Below, piece after piece: positions 1 through 7,374 of a stretch of DNA of 64,000 nt. The stretch is from a virus, in the IMG/VR virus record IMGVR_UViG_3300031857_013798, positions 1 through 64,000 of that record. The stretch is one strand, 5' to 3'. Position 1 is the first letter of the stretch. Every line of letters starts with the position of its first letter. A program made the translations under genes and the position numbers. The notes under the pieces are model-generated. The model was not told the DNA's origin and did not search any database. It saw only the letters and a program-made list of their open reading frames with translations.

Positions 1-2
1 GT

Positions 3-263
3 GTGCGTCCTACACTACACTACTCAGTTAGTCGTGAAGACTGCCTTGTTGACCACTCTCGCACAGTAAAGCCTGACTTGAGTGCGCTGTTGGCACAGGG
101 CTACAAAAAGCAAAAACTGCGAGCCCATAGTGACTTTTATTGGAACGAAGCAGTGAATGACTGGGCCTTGACATTTGCTGATCAATTCAACATTCAGTGC
201 GAGGCCAAAGGCAAGAACTTGGCCCGAGATCAATTGTACCAGCAATGGCTGGCCACTCGATGA
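3..263 (+). CDS. hypothetical protein, probably 5'-truncated by the window edge
   Basis: An open frame enters from the left edge and ends at the TGA at 261-263. The first visible start is a GTG at position 3, but there is no room to see a ribosome binding site, so the real start probably lies outside. The 86 visible residues are soluble and rich in charged and aromatic residues. I recognise no family. The next gene starts inside its stop codon (ATGA), so the two are probably translationally coupled. Confidence 0.6.
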   Translation: MRPTLHYSVSREDCLVDHSRTVKPDLSALLAQGYKKQKLRAHSDFYWNEAVNDWALTFADQFNIQCEAKGKNLARDQLYQQWLATR

Positions 264-550
264 ACAACATTTTAACTGGCATCTTTGAATGGATCAAAAG
301 TGATTACAAGACCCACCCTTTTAGGTTTGTCATGGAAGTATTGGCTTGGGCTATCAGCATTGGTTGCAGTGTTGCAATGGCAGCCACTGTACCAACTCCA
401 CCCTTACTGGCTCTTTACCCTGTGTGGATCACTGGTTGTGCTATCTATGCCTGGGCTGCTTGGACTCGCAGAAGTTTTGGGATGTTGGCTAACTATGTGT
501 TGCTCACGACTATTGACACCATTGCGTTGATCCGAATGTTGACATTGTAA
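260..550 (+). CDS. small integral membrane protein (about 96 aa)
   Basis: The start is the ATG at 260, overlapping the previous stop. An earlier in-frame start at 197 would run deep into the upstream gene and is less likely. After a charged amphipathic start the chain has hydrophobic segments near residues 25-45 and 50-65 and a third C-terminal stretch ending in ALIRML. This fits a two- or three-pass inner membrane protein. It has a vague PnuC-like look, but no motif is strong enough for a name. It lies just before pstS, though a late-type promoter separates them. Confidence 0.7.
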   Translation: MNNILTGIFEWIKSDYKTHPFRFVMEVLAWAISIGCSVAMAATVPTPPLLALYPVWITGCAIYAWAAWTRRSFGMLANYVLLTTIDTIALIRMLTL

Positions 551-573
551 CAAAATTGTAATGTGATTCGGCC

Positions 574-579
574 TAAATA
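574..579 (+). promoter_or_regulatory. late-type promoter motif before pstS
   Basis: The hexamer TAAATA lies 24 nt before the pstS ATG at 604, with a strong AAAGGAG ribosome binding site between them. It matches the core of the T4-like late promoter (TATAAATA). Identical hexamers sit before many other genes in this window. Confidence 0.5.
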
Positions 580-603
580 GTTGTGAACTACAAAGGAGAA
601 ATC

Positions 604-1608
604 ATGTTCAAACACTTACTGACACTACTGACCGCTTTCACGGTTACAGCACAAGCAGCCGACATCACAGGGGCAGGTGCAACTTTCCCTTATCCTATCT
701 ACGCTAAATGGGCTGAAGCCTACAAGAAAGAAACTGGCGTGGGACTTAATTATCAATCAATTGGTTCATCAGGCGGCATTCGCCAGATCAACAACAAAAC
801 AGTGGCCTTTGGTGCAACTGATGCACCAGTAAAAGGTGAAGATTTGGATCGACTAGGACAAGTGCAATTTCCTGCTGTTATTGGTGGCACAGTGCCGGTG
901 ATCAACTTGGAAGGATTCCGCCCCGGTGAATTGCAAATCACAGGTGCAGTGATGGCAGAAGTGTTTATGGGCAACATTGTGAAGTGGAACGACCCAAAAT
1001 TAGCGGCGTTGAATCCCGGCAAAAAGTTACCTGATGCCAACATCACTGTAGTGCATCGTGCAGATGGATCAGGCACAACATTTAACTGGACAGACTATCT
1101 CACAACTGTCAGTCCTGAATGGGCCAGCCGAGTGGGCCGTGGTGCCGCAGTAAAATGGCCGGCTGCATCATCAGTGGGCGGCAAAGGCAACGAAGGTGTT
1201 GCAGCCAATGTGAATCGTGTGAAAGGTGCCATTGGATATGTTGAGTATGCTTATGTTAAAAAGAACAACATGACATTCATGCAGTTGCAAAACAAGTCAG
1301 GCAAATTTGTCAGTCCAGATGACTTGACTTTTGCTGCCGCGGCTGCAGGCGCTGACTGGTTCTCAGTGCCAGGTATGGGCATTAGTATTGTGGACCAAAA
1401 GGGCGACACAGTGTGGCCTGTGACCACTGCTAGTTTTATTATCATGTACAAGGACCCAGCTGATAAAAAAGCATCGGCTGAAGTACTAAAGTTCTTTAAC
1501 TGGTCATTCAAGAATGGCAAGAAGATGGCTGAAGAACTGGACTATGTGAGTTTGCCTGATGTGTTGACCAAGCAAATTCGCGAGCGTGTGTGGAGTCAGA
1601 TTAAGTAA
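604..1608 (+). CDS. pstS: PstS periplasmic phosphate-binding protein
   Basis: High-affinity phosphate-binding protein of the Pst ABC transporter, acting in the host periplasm. From the ATG at 604 (AAAGGAG site just upstream) it has 334 residues, normal for PstS. An 18-residue signal peptide ends at AQA, and the mature protein begins with the family motif GAGATFPYP (residues 23-31). Phosphate-contacting segments SIGSSGG, GATDAP and HRADGSGTT are all present. Phage pstS is a known auxiliary gene thought to raise phosphate uptake during infection. phoH lies at the other end of the window. It is followed by a strong terminator, so it appears to be a single-gene unit. Confidence 0.96.
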   Translation: MFKHLLTLLTAFTVTAQAADITGAGATFPYPIYAKWAEAYKKETGVGLNYQSIGSSGGIRQINNKTVAFGATDAPVKGEDLDRLGQVQFPAVIGGTVPVINLEGFRPGELQITGAVMAEVFMGNIVKWNDPKLAALNPGKKLPDANITVVHRADGSGTTFNWTDYLTTVSPEWASRVGRGAAVKWPAASSVGGKGNEGVAANVNRVKGAIGYVEYAYVKKNNMTFMQLQNKSGKFVSPDDLTFAAAAAGADWFSVPGMGISIVDQKGDTVWPVTTASFIIMYKDPADKKASAEVLKFFNWSFKNGKKMAEELDYVSLPDVLTKQIRERVWSQIK

Positions 1609-1654
1609 ACAAACCGACCTCAACGATTGAGAGGTGCTGGAACTCGTAACCAGC

Positions 1655-1683
1655 ATAATAGGACTACACAGTCCTATTATTTT
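1655..1683 (+). terminator. intrinsic terminator after pstS
   Basis: A perfect 11-bp stem (1655-1665 with 1670-1680), a 4-nt ACAC loop and a following run of T. It lies 46 nt after the pstS stop. Confidence 0.85.
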
Positions 1684-1698
1684 GGCTGTAAATAAGGC

Positions 1699-1929
1699 AT
1701 GTGGCCCACAATGTTTATGCTTGTGTTTGCGCCCATGCAATCATGGGCCGTAAACCTAAATGATTGCACCAAGATCAAAGATCCTGAGCAAAATGCCATG
1801 TGCATGGCTCAAGCAACAGTAAGTATTCATCACTGTGATAAAATCAAAAATCTGTCACTGAAAGAAGATTGTATGCATTGGGTGCGCAAAGAACAGCGCA
1901 GACTGGTCTGGAACTATAACAAAAAATAA
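1699..1929 (+). CDS. small secreted Cys-containing protein
   Basis: 76 residues. A short hydrophobic N-terminus ending in QSWA looks like a signal peptide, leaving a mature domain of about 60 residues with four Cys, suitable for two disulfides in the periplasm. The charged C-terminus is rich in Lys and Arg. The start could be 1699 or the in-frame ATG at 1711. A TAAATA motif ends 4 nt before 1699. I do not recognise the family. Confidence 0.65.
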   Translation: MWPTMFMLVFAPMQSWAVNLNDCTKIKDPEQNAMCMAQATVSIHHCDKIKNLSLKEDCMHWVRKEQRRLVWNYNKK

Positions 1930-1984
1930 ACAATTAACTTTATCATGTTTGAGCTCAATTAAATACTTCAAAAGGACACAGCCT

Positions 1985-2119
1985 ATGAGTTGGTTCAAGC
2001 ACAAACCGCCCCGATATCCTTCGACCCCCCGCCCCACTACTCCGCACAGATCAAGCCCGGCTTCAGAAAAAGCTAAACAAAAAGCCAAAGAATCTGCTCC
2101 AAACCCCCCCAATAAATAA
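1985..2119 (+). CDS. 44-aa Pro/Lys-rich small protein
   Basis: A short frame starting at the ATG at 1985 with an AAAGGA ribosome binding site and a TAAATA motif at 1960-1965. The peptide begins MSWFKHKPPRYP and continues with Pro, Ser, Lys and Ala only, so it is probably disordered. Spacing and signals favour a real gene, but it is short and has no recognised relatives. Confidence 0.5.
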   Translation: MSWFKHKPPRYPSTPRPTTPHRSSPASEKAKQKAKESAPNPPNK

Positions 2120-2122
2120 TTG

Positions 2123-4171
2123 ATGTTGAAAAAAATTCTACTAAGTCCATGGACTGCTCTAATTACATTGGCACTTATTTTAAGTATAAGAATTGCTGAT
2201 CCTAGCTTTGTAGAAAGTATAAGACTACGTTACTTTGACATGCTGATCACTGATCGTGCTGTTACAACAAGTGAGCAAATTCATGTGGTCAACATTGACG
2301 ACCGTGCTATTGCTCAACGTGGGCAGTTTCCTTTTCCCAGAAATCAGTATGCTGACATTATTCGTCAGTTAGAAGATCGCAATGCAGGTGTGATTGTGTT
2401 TAACATATTCATGCCCGATGTGGATCGTTTTGGGCAAGACTCTGCACTGTCTCGGCAACTCAAAGAGAGTTTAGTAGTGTTGCCACACATGGCCACCAAC
2501 GAAAACACTGTGTCCAAGTACGCACCTTACAGACCTGGTGTGTCTGTAATAGGCACTGGTTTGCCGGGCATAGCGTATCAAAGTATTCAACCCAACGTGA
2601 GGTCATTAAATGAAACAGCAAGCGGCATTGGCATTGTTAACACTTTGCCTGAAATCGACGGCGTTGTACGCCGAGTCCCCCAAGTCGTCACAGTTGGAGA
2701 ACAAGTCTATCCCTCCATCAGTCTTGAAACGCTTAGAGTCCTTGCCGGAGATCCCAGCTTCCAGGTCCGAGTCAATGACGGAAGCGTTGAAGCAGTTAGA
2801 ATTCCACAGTTTGGAAAAATTCCAACAGACAGTTACGGTAGAGTTTGGGTGGATTGGTCATCCCAACCGCAAGAATACTCCCTGGCTGATTTGCCAGAGG
2901 ACTTCCAAGGTGGAATTGTCATTGTCGGACTCACAGCTCGCGGGCTCAACAACCCCGTCGCAACTGCAAGAGGAGAAGTCTATCCGCACTACTTGCAAGC
3001 CAGTGTACTAGAAACTGTGGCAGCAGGCACCAATATTGTGCGTCCAGACTACGCTGATGGAGTTGAAATACTTGTTATCTTGGCAGCAGGCGTGTTATTA
3101 TTAATTCTTACAAGGTGGGTGTATGTTGGTCTTATCTCGTTGGTTGGAATATGCGCTGTACTTGCGTATGGCAGTTACTTTAGTTTTGTCAATTACCTTT
3201 GGTTATTTGACGTTACCCTCCCAGTCGCGGGCATTGTCCTTGTCGGGCTACACGCCTACGGAGTCAAGTTTGTCTCAGAGTTCCTCCAAAAACAAGCAAT
3301 CAAAAAACAATTTGCAGGCTACTGTTCCAAGGAAGTTGTAGAGCTACTGCAAAAAGATCCAGACTTGATCAAGCGTGGCGTGCGTAAAGACGTAAGTGTC
3401 ATGTTCAGTGACTTACGTGGTTTTACACCAATTGGGGAACACTACGGCGATGATGTTGCTGGACTTGGCCGGTACATGAACGGCTACATGGACAGCATCA
3501 GCCGCCCTATACTAGACAACAAAGGCATGGTCATAAAGTATGTGGGTGATGCGAGTATGCACATACACGGTGCTCCAATTGAAGATCCTAACCATGCTAG
3601 AACTATTGTTCAAGTAGGATTAGAAATGTTGGATGCTGTAGATGCTTACACTAAAGAGATGGAAGCTCAGGGCTTACCACCAGCTGCAATGGGTTGGGGC
3701 TGTAACACAGGCGTCGGCTTTATTGGTGAGATGGGTTCAACAGAACGACACAGTTATGACATCTTGGGTGACATGGTGTCAACAGCCGCACGACTAGAAG
3801 CACGTTGTAAGGCTTATGGTGTGTTGGCCATTGTTGGTGCTGAGACATACAACAGAACTCGAGATGACTTCTTCTACTTGCTATTAGATAACTTACAACC
3901 CAAAGGCAAAACAGTAGCAGACTTGATCTACACCGTGCTACGCACTCGTGGTGAGGATTATACTAAAGAACGTGCTACGCACAACAAAATGCATGCCTTA
4001 TACAAAGAAAAACAGTTTGATGCGGCTGTTATCTTGTGTGAAGAATTGCACGGCAAGTTTGGTGGGCAAATGGACAAGTACTATAAAATGTGGATTGAAC
4101 GTTGTGCGTTCATGAAGCAACAGGACCTAGGCGACAACTGGAACGGTGAGTTTGTTGCCCATGAAAAGTAA
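2123..4171 (+). CDS. CHASE2-domain class III adenylate/guanylate cyclase
   Basis: A membrane-bound nucleotide cyclase of 682 residues (ATG at 2123; a TTG at 2120 is the alternative). An N-terminal anchor is followed by an extracytoplasmic CHASE2 sensor (about residues 25-290, with NIDDRAI and FPRNQYA), two or three membrane segments (about 310-375) and a class III catalytic domain (about 420-600). Metal-binding Asp are D430 (MFSDLRGFT) and D476 (KYVGDASM). The base-selecting pair K472 and D546 suggests ATP. The transition-state Arg is R557, but the usual Asn three residues after the GD of GDxVN is Ser553 (GDMVSTAAR). Codon use shifts inside the gene: the Val codon GTC dominates about 2640-3000, whereas GTG dominates before it. 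It would make cAMP in the infected host in response to an unknown periplasmic cue. Confidence 0.9.
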   Translation: MLKKILLSPWTALITLALILSIRIADPSFVESIRLRYFDMLITDRAVTTSEQIHVVNIDDRAIAQRGQFPFPRNQYADIIRQLEDRNAGVIVFNIFMPDVDRFGQDSALSRQLKESLVVLPHMATNENTVSKYAPYRPGVSVIGTGLPGIAYQSIQPNVRSLNETASGIGIVNTLPEIDGVVRRVPQVVTVGEQVYPSISLETLRVLAGDPSFQVRVNDGSVEAVRIPQFGKIPTDSYGRVWVDWSSQPQEYSLADLPEDFQGGIVIVGLTARGLNNPVATARGEVYPHYLQASVLETVAAGTNIVRPDYADGVEILVILAAGVLLLILTRWVYVGLISLVGICAVLAYGSYFSFVNYLWLFDVTLPVAGIVLVGLHAYGVKFVSEFLQKQAIKKQFAGYCSKEVVELLQKDPDLIKRGVRKDVSVMFSDLRGFTPIGEHYGDDVAGLGRYMNGYMDSISRPILDNKGMVIKYVGDASMHIHGAPIEDPNHARTIVQVGLEMLDAVDAYTKEMEAQGLPPAAMGWGCNTGVGFIGEMGSTERHSYDILGDMVSTAARLEARCKAYGVLAIVGAETYNRTRDDFFYLLLDNLQPKGKTVADLIYTVLRTRGEDYTKERATHNKMHALYKEKQFDAAVILCEELHGKFGGQMDKYYKMWIERCAFMKQQDLGDNWNGEFVAHEK

Positions 4172-4172
4172 T

Positions 4173-4877
4173 TTAAGTTCTTAATTTGGCAAGATACAGT
4201 GCTCTAAACACTGTGAGCCACATCCATCCTGCATCAAACTCAAACCAACGACGACTCAGTCGAGCGTTAGCAGGATCCAGATGATGGTTATTATGCAGGC
4301 ATTCCCCACCAACAATAATATCCCAAGGAACAATGTTTCTGCTGTGATCTTTAGTTTCACCATTTCTATATCCCCACCAGTGACCTAGACCGTTGATTAC
4401 CCCTGCAGCCCAGAATGGAATCCAGATCATTTGTATGCCCCAGATTAAGATGCCCCACCAACCAAATATCAAGGTGTTGAGCACAAAGAGAATGCCAATG
4501 CCAAGTCTACTGTGAGGAGTGTATAAGTGAAGCTCCACCCAATCAGCAGGAGTACCAACACCGTATGCGTCAACCATGATTTTATCTTTTGATGCTTCAT
4601 GATATAATCCTGCTCCTTTAAAGAAAACTCTCTTGATGCCATACACATGTGGGCTGTGTGGATCACCTGGTTGATCACTGTGCCTATGATGCTTGCGATG
4701 TATAGCCACCCATTGCTTGGTAACCATGCCTGTTGTGAGCCATAACCAGGCTCGCATAAAGTGTTCGAGTATGGGATGAAATTCTATACTTCGATGAGCT
4801 TGTCCACGATGCAAATACAAAGTGACGCAAACTATGGTAATGTGTGTCATTACCAGGGTTGCTATTAGTTCTGTCAT
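4173..4877 (-). CDS. membrane fatty acid desaturase (acyl-CoA/delta-9 type)
   Basis: A di-iron membrane desaturase of 234 residues. All three histidine boxes are present: HRGQAH (residues 23-28), HRKHH (60-64) and HNNHH (195-199), with hydrophobic segments between them. It would introduce a double bond into membrane or thioester-bound acyl chains. It is shorter than typical bacterial delta-9 enzymes (about 300 aa) but has the full catalytic set. It converges on the cyclase gene, with one base between their stops, and is last in a minus-strand run with three small membrane genes. A second desaturase is at 35487-36236. Confidence 0.9.
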   Translation of the reverse strand: MTELIATLVMTHITIVCVTLYLHRGQAHRSIEFHPILEHFMRAWLWLTTGMVTKQWVAIHRKHHRHSDQPGDPHSPHVYGIKRVFFKGAGLYHEASKDKIMVDAYGVGTPADWVELHLYTPHSRLGIGILFVLNTLIFGWWGILIWGIQMIWIPFWAAGVINGLGHWWGYRNGETKDHSRNIVPWDIIVGGECLHNNHHLDPANARLSRRWFEFDAGWMWLTVFRALYLAKLRT

Positions 4878-4885
4878 TAAAGTAC

Positions 4886-5227
4886 TTAACTTCCGCCTGG
4901 CTTGGTAGTAGTTTTATCTTGCACTACACTCTTGAACGTTTTTTCAGCTTCATGATCTACTTTGTGTGCTTCCATCACACGATCACTTTCAATCATCTTG
5001 CCACGTAGGTGCAACACTGTGTTGACCTTTTGATTCAAACGAATAAGATCATTGTCCAACATTCTAACGCGGTCAATGAGAGCAATCAACACAGTGTTGG
5101 CATCATTGATAACAGGTTTGACTTCTTTTGTGGCCCATTCCCAAACATACTTGATGATGTAGCCCATGCCCACAGCCATCACAATAGGAAAGCCATATTT
5201 GTTTACTAGTTCAACTACTTCGCTCAT
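4886..5227 (-). CDS. small membrane-anchored coiled-coil protein
   Basis: 113 residues: one N-terminal membrane segment (YGFPIVMAVGMGYIIKYVW) followed by a long helical, heptad-like region (LIALIDRVRMLDNDLIRL). It shares its plan (GFPI plus coiled coil) with the gene at 5409-5690, so the two look like divergent paralogs. The start overlaps the upstream stop (ATGA). The layout recalls small phage holin-like proteins, but function is unknown. Confidence 0.7.
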   Translation of the reverse strand: MSEVVELVNKYGFPIVMAVGMGYIIKYVWEWATKEVKPVINDANTVLIALIDRVRMLDNDLIRLNQKVNTVLHLRGKMIESDRVMEAHKVDHEAEKTFKSVVQDKTTTKPGGS

Positions 5228-5409
5228 TTGACAGATCCTTCCAATACAAATTGGACCATGGGATCCACCTGGTGTAATCTTATTTTTCCATTGACTTCAA
5301 TCATCTGCCAGAACTGTCCAGGCTTCCAGCCCAGTCTTTCAGTGTCTAATTCTTTGTCTGGCACAATATATCCAGGGCCCAGGTCCCAGTTGTAATCAAG
5401 ATGTAACAT
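5224..5409 (-). CDS. 61-aa conserved phage-type hypothetical protein
   Basis: Start at the ATG at 5409, overlapping the upstream TGA (TGATG). A small, soluble, aromatic-rich protein beginning MLHLDYNWDLGPGYIV. I recall similar small proteins from T4-like marine phages but no function. It sits between two paralogous membrane proteins in a coupled three-gene block. Confidence 0.65.
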   Translation of the reverse strand: MLHLDYNWDLGPGYIVPDKELDTERLGWKPGQFWQMIEVNGKIRLHQVDPMVQFVLEGSVK

Positions 5410-5690
5410 CAATCTCTCCTTGCATCATTCTTACCATCTGCTCGTGCAATACGATCCACATCGGGTTTGAGGCCCAGCGCATTTGACACAATGGTATCAA
5501 TGCGAACCACATCATGATTCATGGTCTTTACGCGATTGTCGAGTGCTGTGATGATGCCAGCCATGCCTTTGATTGCACTTAGTACACCGGCTAACAACAG
5601 TTTGATTGTGAGATAAACAAAGTATCCACCTGCTAATGCCACTGCTATTGGAAATCCTAGATCACCAATTAACTTGAAGATGTCCCCCAT
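5409..5690 (-). CDS. small membrane-anchored coiled-coil protein, paralog of 4886-5227
   Basis: 93 residues with one hydrophobic segment (GFPIAVALAGGYFVYLTI) and then a helical region (ITALDNRVKTMNHDVVRI). It aligns by eye with the 4886-5227 protein (GFPI; ALxDRV; ND/HD..RI). A good AAGGAG site precedes the ATG, and a TAAATA motif (minus strand, 5715-5720) lies 24 nt upstream. It is first of a coupled block. Function unknown; a holin-like or envelope role is possible. Confidence 0.7.
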   Translation of the reverse strand: MGDIFKLIGDLGFPIAVALAGGYFVYLTIKLLLAGVLSAIKGMAGIITALDNRVKTMNHDVVRIDTIVSNALGLKPDVDRIARADGKNDARRD

Positions 5691-5717
5691 GTTGGCTCCT
5701 TATTTTTATAGTAGTAT

Positions 5718-6794
5718 TTATTGACTTTGGACAATGGTAATTGTGGTGGTTCCACCTGTGTTGATTTTTTGATATACAGGAATGCCGTCCTGTTGGAGAT
5801 CCAGTATTGCCCCTTGCTCTTTGGGAACAGTTAGTTCAAAAATATGAGTGCTGTATCTGGTTAAACCCAGCTGTTCTTGATCATCTACCCGCCATTTTAA
5901 TCCTGAGCCAGCGTCATAGCCTGGCAGCATGCTCAGTGTAGTTGACATGGCTTCTTGCGTGGCCGACAAGGCTGCATTTACGGCATCCAACACATTGGGC
6001 AACAGCTCATCTTCTAGTTCATTGCGATCCAGTCGGTTGAATGCATCCAACCGATTGTCTAAATCTGCAGGTTTTAAAAAGTCTCGATCAAGAAAGTTAA
6101 CGTCTAACGCTGTTCGAACATCTTTTTTGTTGTCTCTATGTTCTTCGCTAATTTCTCGGGGCCGGCTGATGATCAGCATGTTGTTGATGTTGGCCTGATC
6201 AATGGTCAACACAACTGGTCTGGTTGGCGGTGTATCTACTGTGGAAACTAAAGTAGCTTGATAGGCCTGTGTCATTAGTATGCTACCAGATTGATTGGAT
6301 ACTTCAATAGCACCTGTTACACATGTTTTGTCATCACAACTGGGCAACAGCATTATTAGACTGCGCCCAAGCTCGTCCACGGTCATTGAAAAGTCTGTGC
6401 CACGCACAGCAATAGAAGCTGTGGGTGTGCTGACTGCAACCTGTTGTGGAGAGTTCTTGGCAATCTGTCCTGATGCATATCTAGCCGTGCCCAGAGCCAC
6501 TTTCATGGCCAACTTGCCTGTGCCTGACTTTGGGTCATACACAAAGTCATCAATTATCAGCTTTGACTGTTCAGTAATTTTGACTTTGGTAGCATCATCA
6601 AATGTAAGTTCAGCTCGGGATCGGGCTGTGACAATGGTGTCATTCATTTCCACTGCGGTATTTACAGCACTGGATATGCTTTTTCGAGCCCGTACTATTT
6701 CAGTAGGGCCAGTTTGTTCAGTGACCTTGCCTACTCCAGCCCAAGTATTAGTCAGACTGAATAATACTGATATTAATGTTATTGCCCGAAGCAT
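5718..6794 (-). CDS. FecR-domain secreted protein in the curli-type operon
   Basis: 358 residues from the ATG at 6794; an upstream GTG at 6806 would overlap the curlin gene more. A signal peptide ends near TNTWA. The FecR domain fills about residues 20-190 and carries the signature TPTASIAVRGTDF. The C-terminal half is helical and charged, ending in a short beta-rich tail. FecR domains act as envelope sensors or cell-surface binding modules. Last of four coupled genes with csgF, csgG and the curlin-like gene, it overlaps the latter by about 47 nt. It may be a surface or adaptor part of the secreted structure. Confidence 0.8.
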   Translation of the reverse strand: MLRAITLISVLFSLTNTWAGVGKVTEQTGPTEIVRARKSISSAVNTAVEMNDTIVTARSRAELTFDDATKVKITEQSKLIIDDFVYDPKSGTGKLAMKVALGTARYASGQIAKNSPQQVAVSTPTASIAVRGTDFSMTVDELGRSLIMLLPSCDDKTCVTGAIEVSNQSGSILMTQAYQATLVSTVDTPPTRPVVLTIDQANINNMLIISRPREISEEHRDNKKDVRTALDVNFLDRDFLKPADLDNRLDAFNRLDRNELEDELLPNVLDAVNAALSATQEAMSTTLSMLPGYDAGSGLKWRVDDQEQLGLTRYSTHIFELTVPKEQGAILDLQQDGIPVYQKINTGGTTTITIVQSQ

Positions 6795-7374
6795 TGACGG
6801 TTGCACTTTGAGTATTCATACCACTCTGTGATACAGTGATTGCATTTGGGGTAGCACCTGAGCCTGACCCAGTAACATTGATTGTGGCTGAGTTGGCGCC
6901 TGATCCTGAACTGCTATGAGTCACATGGTTGTAGTCACCTAGCACTGTGATGTTACTGGTATGCGCTCCACCATTGGTACCTAGGATACTTTGCACATCA
7001 TTGTTGTCACCTGTTATGGTATGCGTGATTGCAGATCCGCTACAGCTGGCGCTGATGCTGGTTCCGCATGTGATGGTCTGTTGGTTGCTGTCGCCTGTGA
7101 TTGTTAACGTCACATTAGTGCCAGCGCCGTTGACCAACATGGCCAGTTGATTGCTACTGCCAGATTGTTCAACGTAAACTACGTTTTGGCCGCCACCAAT
7201 AAAGGCCGGTGCTAGGGCAGAGCCAATGGTATTGTTGCTGCCTGCTTGTTTTAAAGTCACTGTGGCATTATCACCAACTTGCTCTATGTAAATTTCATTT
7301 GAAGCTTGAACATGCGATAAAGCCATCATGCTCAATGCAAATATTGTCCCTTTGAGAGATCTTGTTATTTTCAT
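6748..7374 (-). CDS. curlin-like (CsgA/CsgB-type) repeat protein
   Basis: A secreted 208-residue protein. A signal peptide ends near SHVQA, followed by the curlin-type repeat NEIYIEQVGDNATVTLKQAG and further imperfect units with regularly placed Asn, Gln, Gly and Ser (VYVEQSGSSNQ, ITGDSNQQ, ITVSQSG). The spacing of x-I-x-Q-x-G-x-x-N fits amyloid-forming curlin repeats. Two close Cys (CGTSISASC), absent from E. coli CsgA, could form a disulfide loop. It overlaps csgG by 4 nt. It is the likely substrate of the CsgG/CsgF channel next door. Repeat identity is good by eye, though the middle units are degenerate. Confidence 0.82.
   Translation of the reverse strand: MKITRSLKGTIFALSMMALSHVQASNEIYIEQVGDNATVTLKQAGSNNTIGSALAPAFIGGGQNVVYVEQSGSSNQLAMLVNGAGTNVTLTITGDSNQQTITCGTSISASCSGSAITHTITGDNNDVQSILGTNGGAHTSNITVLGDYNHVTHSSSGSGANSATINVTGSGSGATPNAITVSQSGMNTQSATVNASGNNINISIIQSD

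Noticed and set aside
2610-3011. 133-aa plus-strand frame inside the cyclase gene with a signal-peptide-like start
   Set aside because: It lies wholly inside a well-supported CHASE2 domain in another frame and follows the unusual codon patch there; no ribosome binding site.
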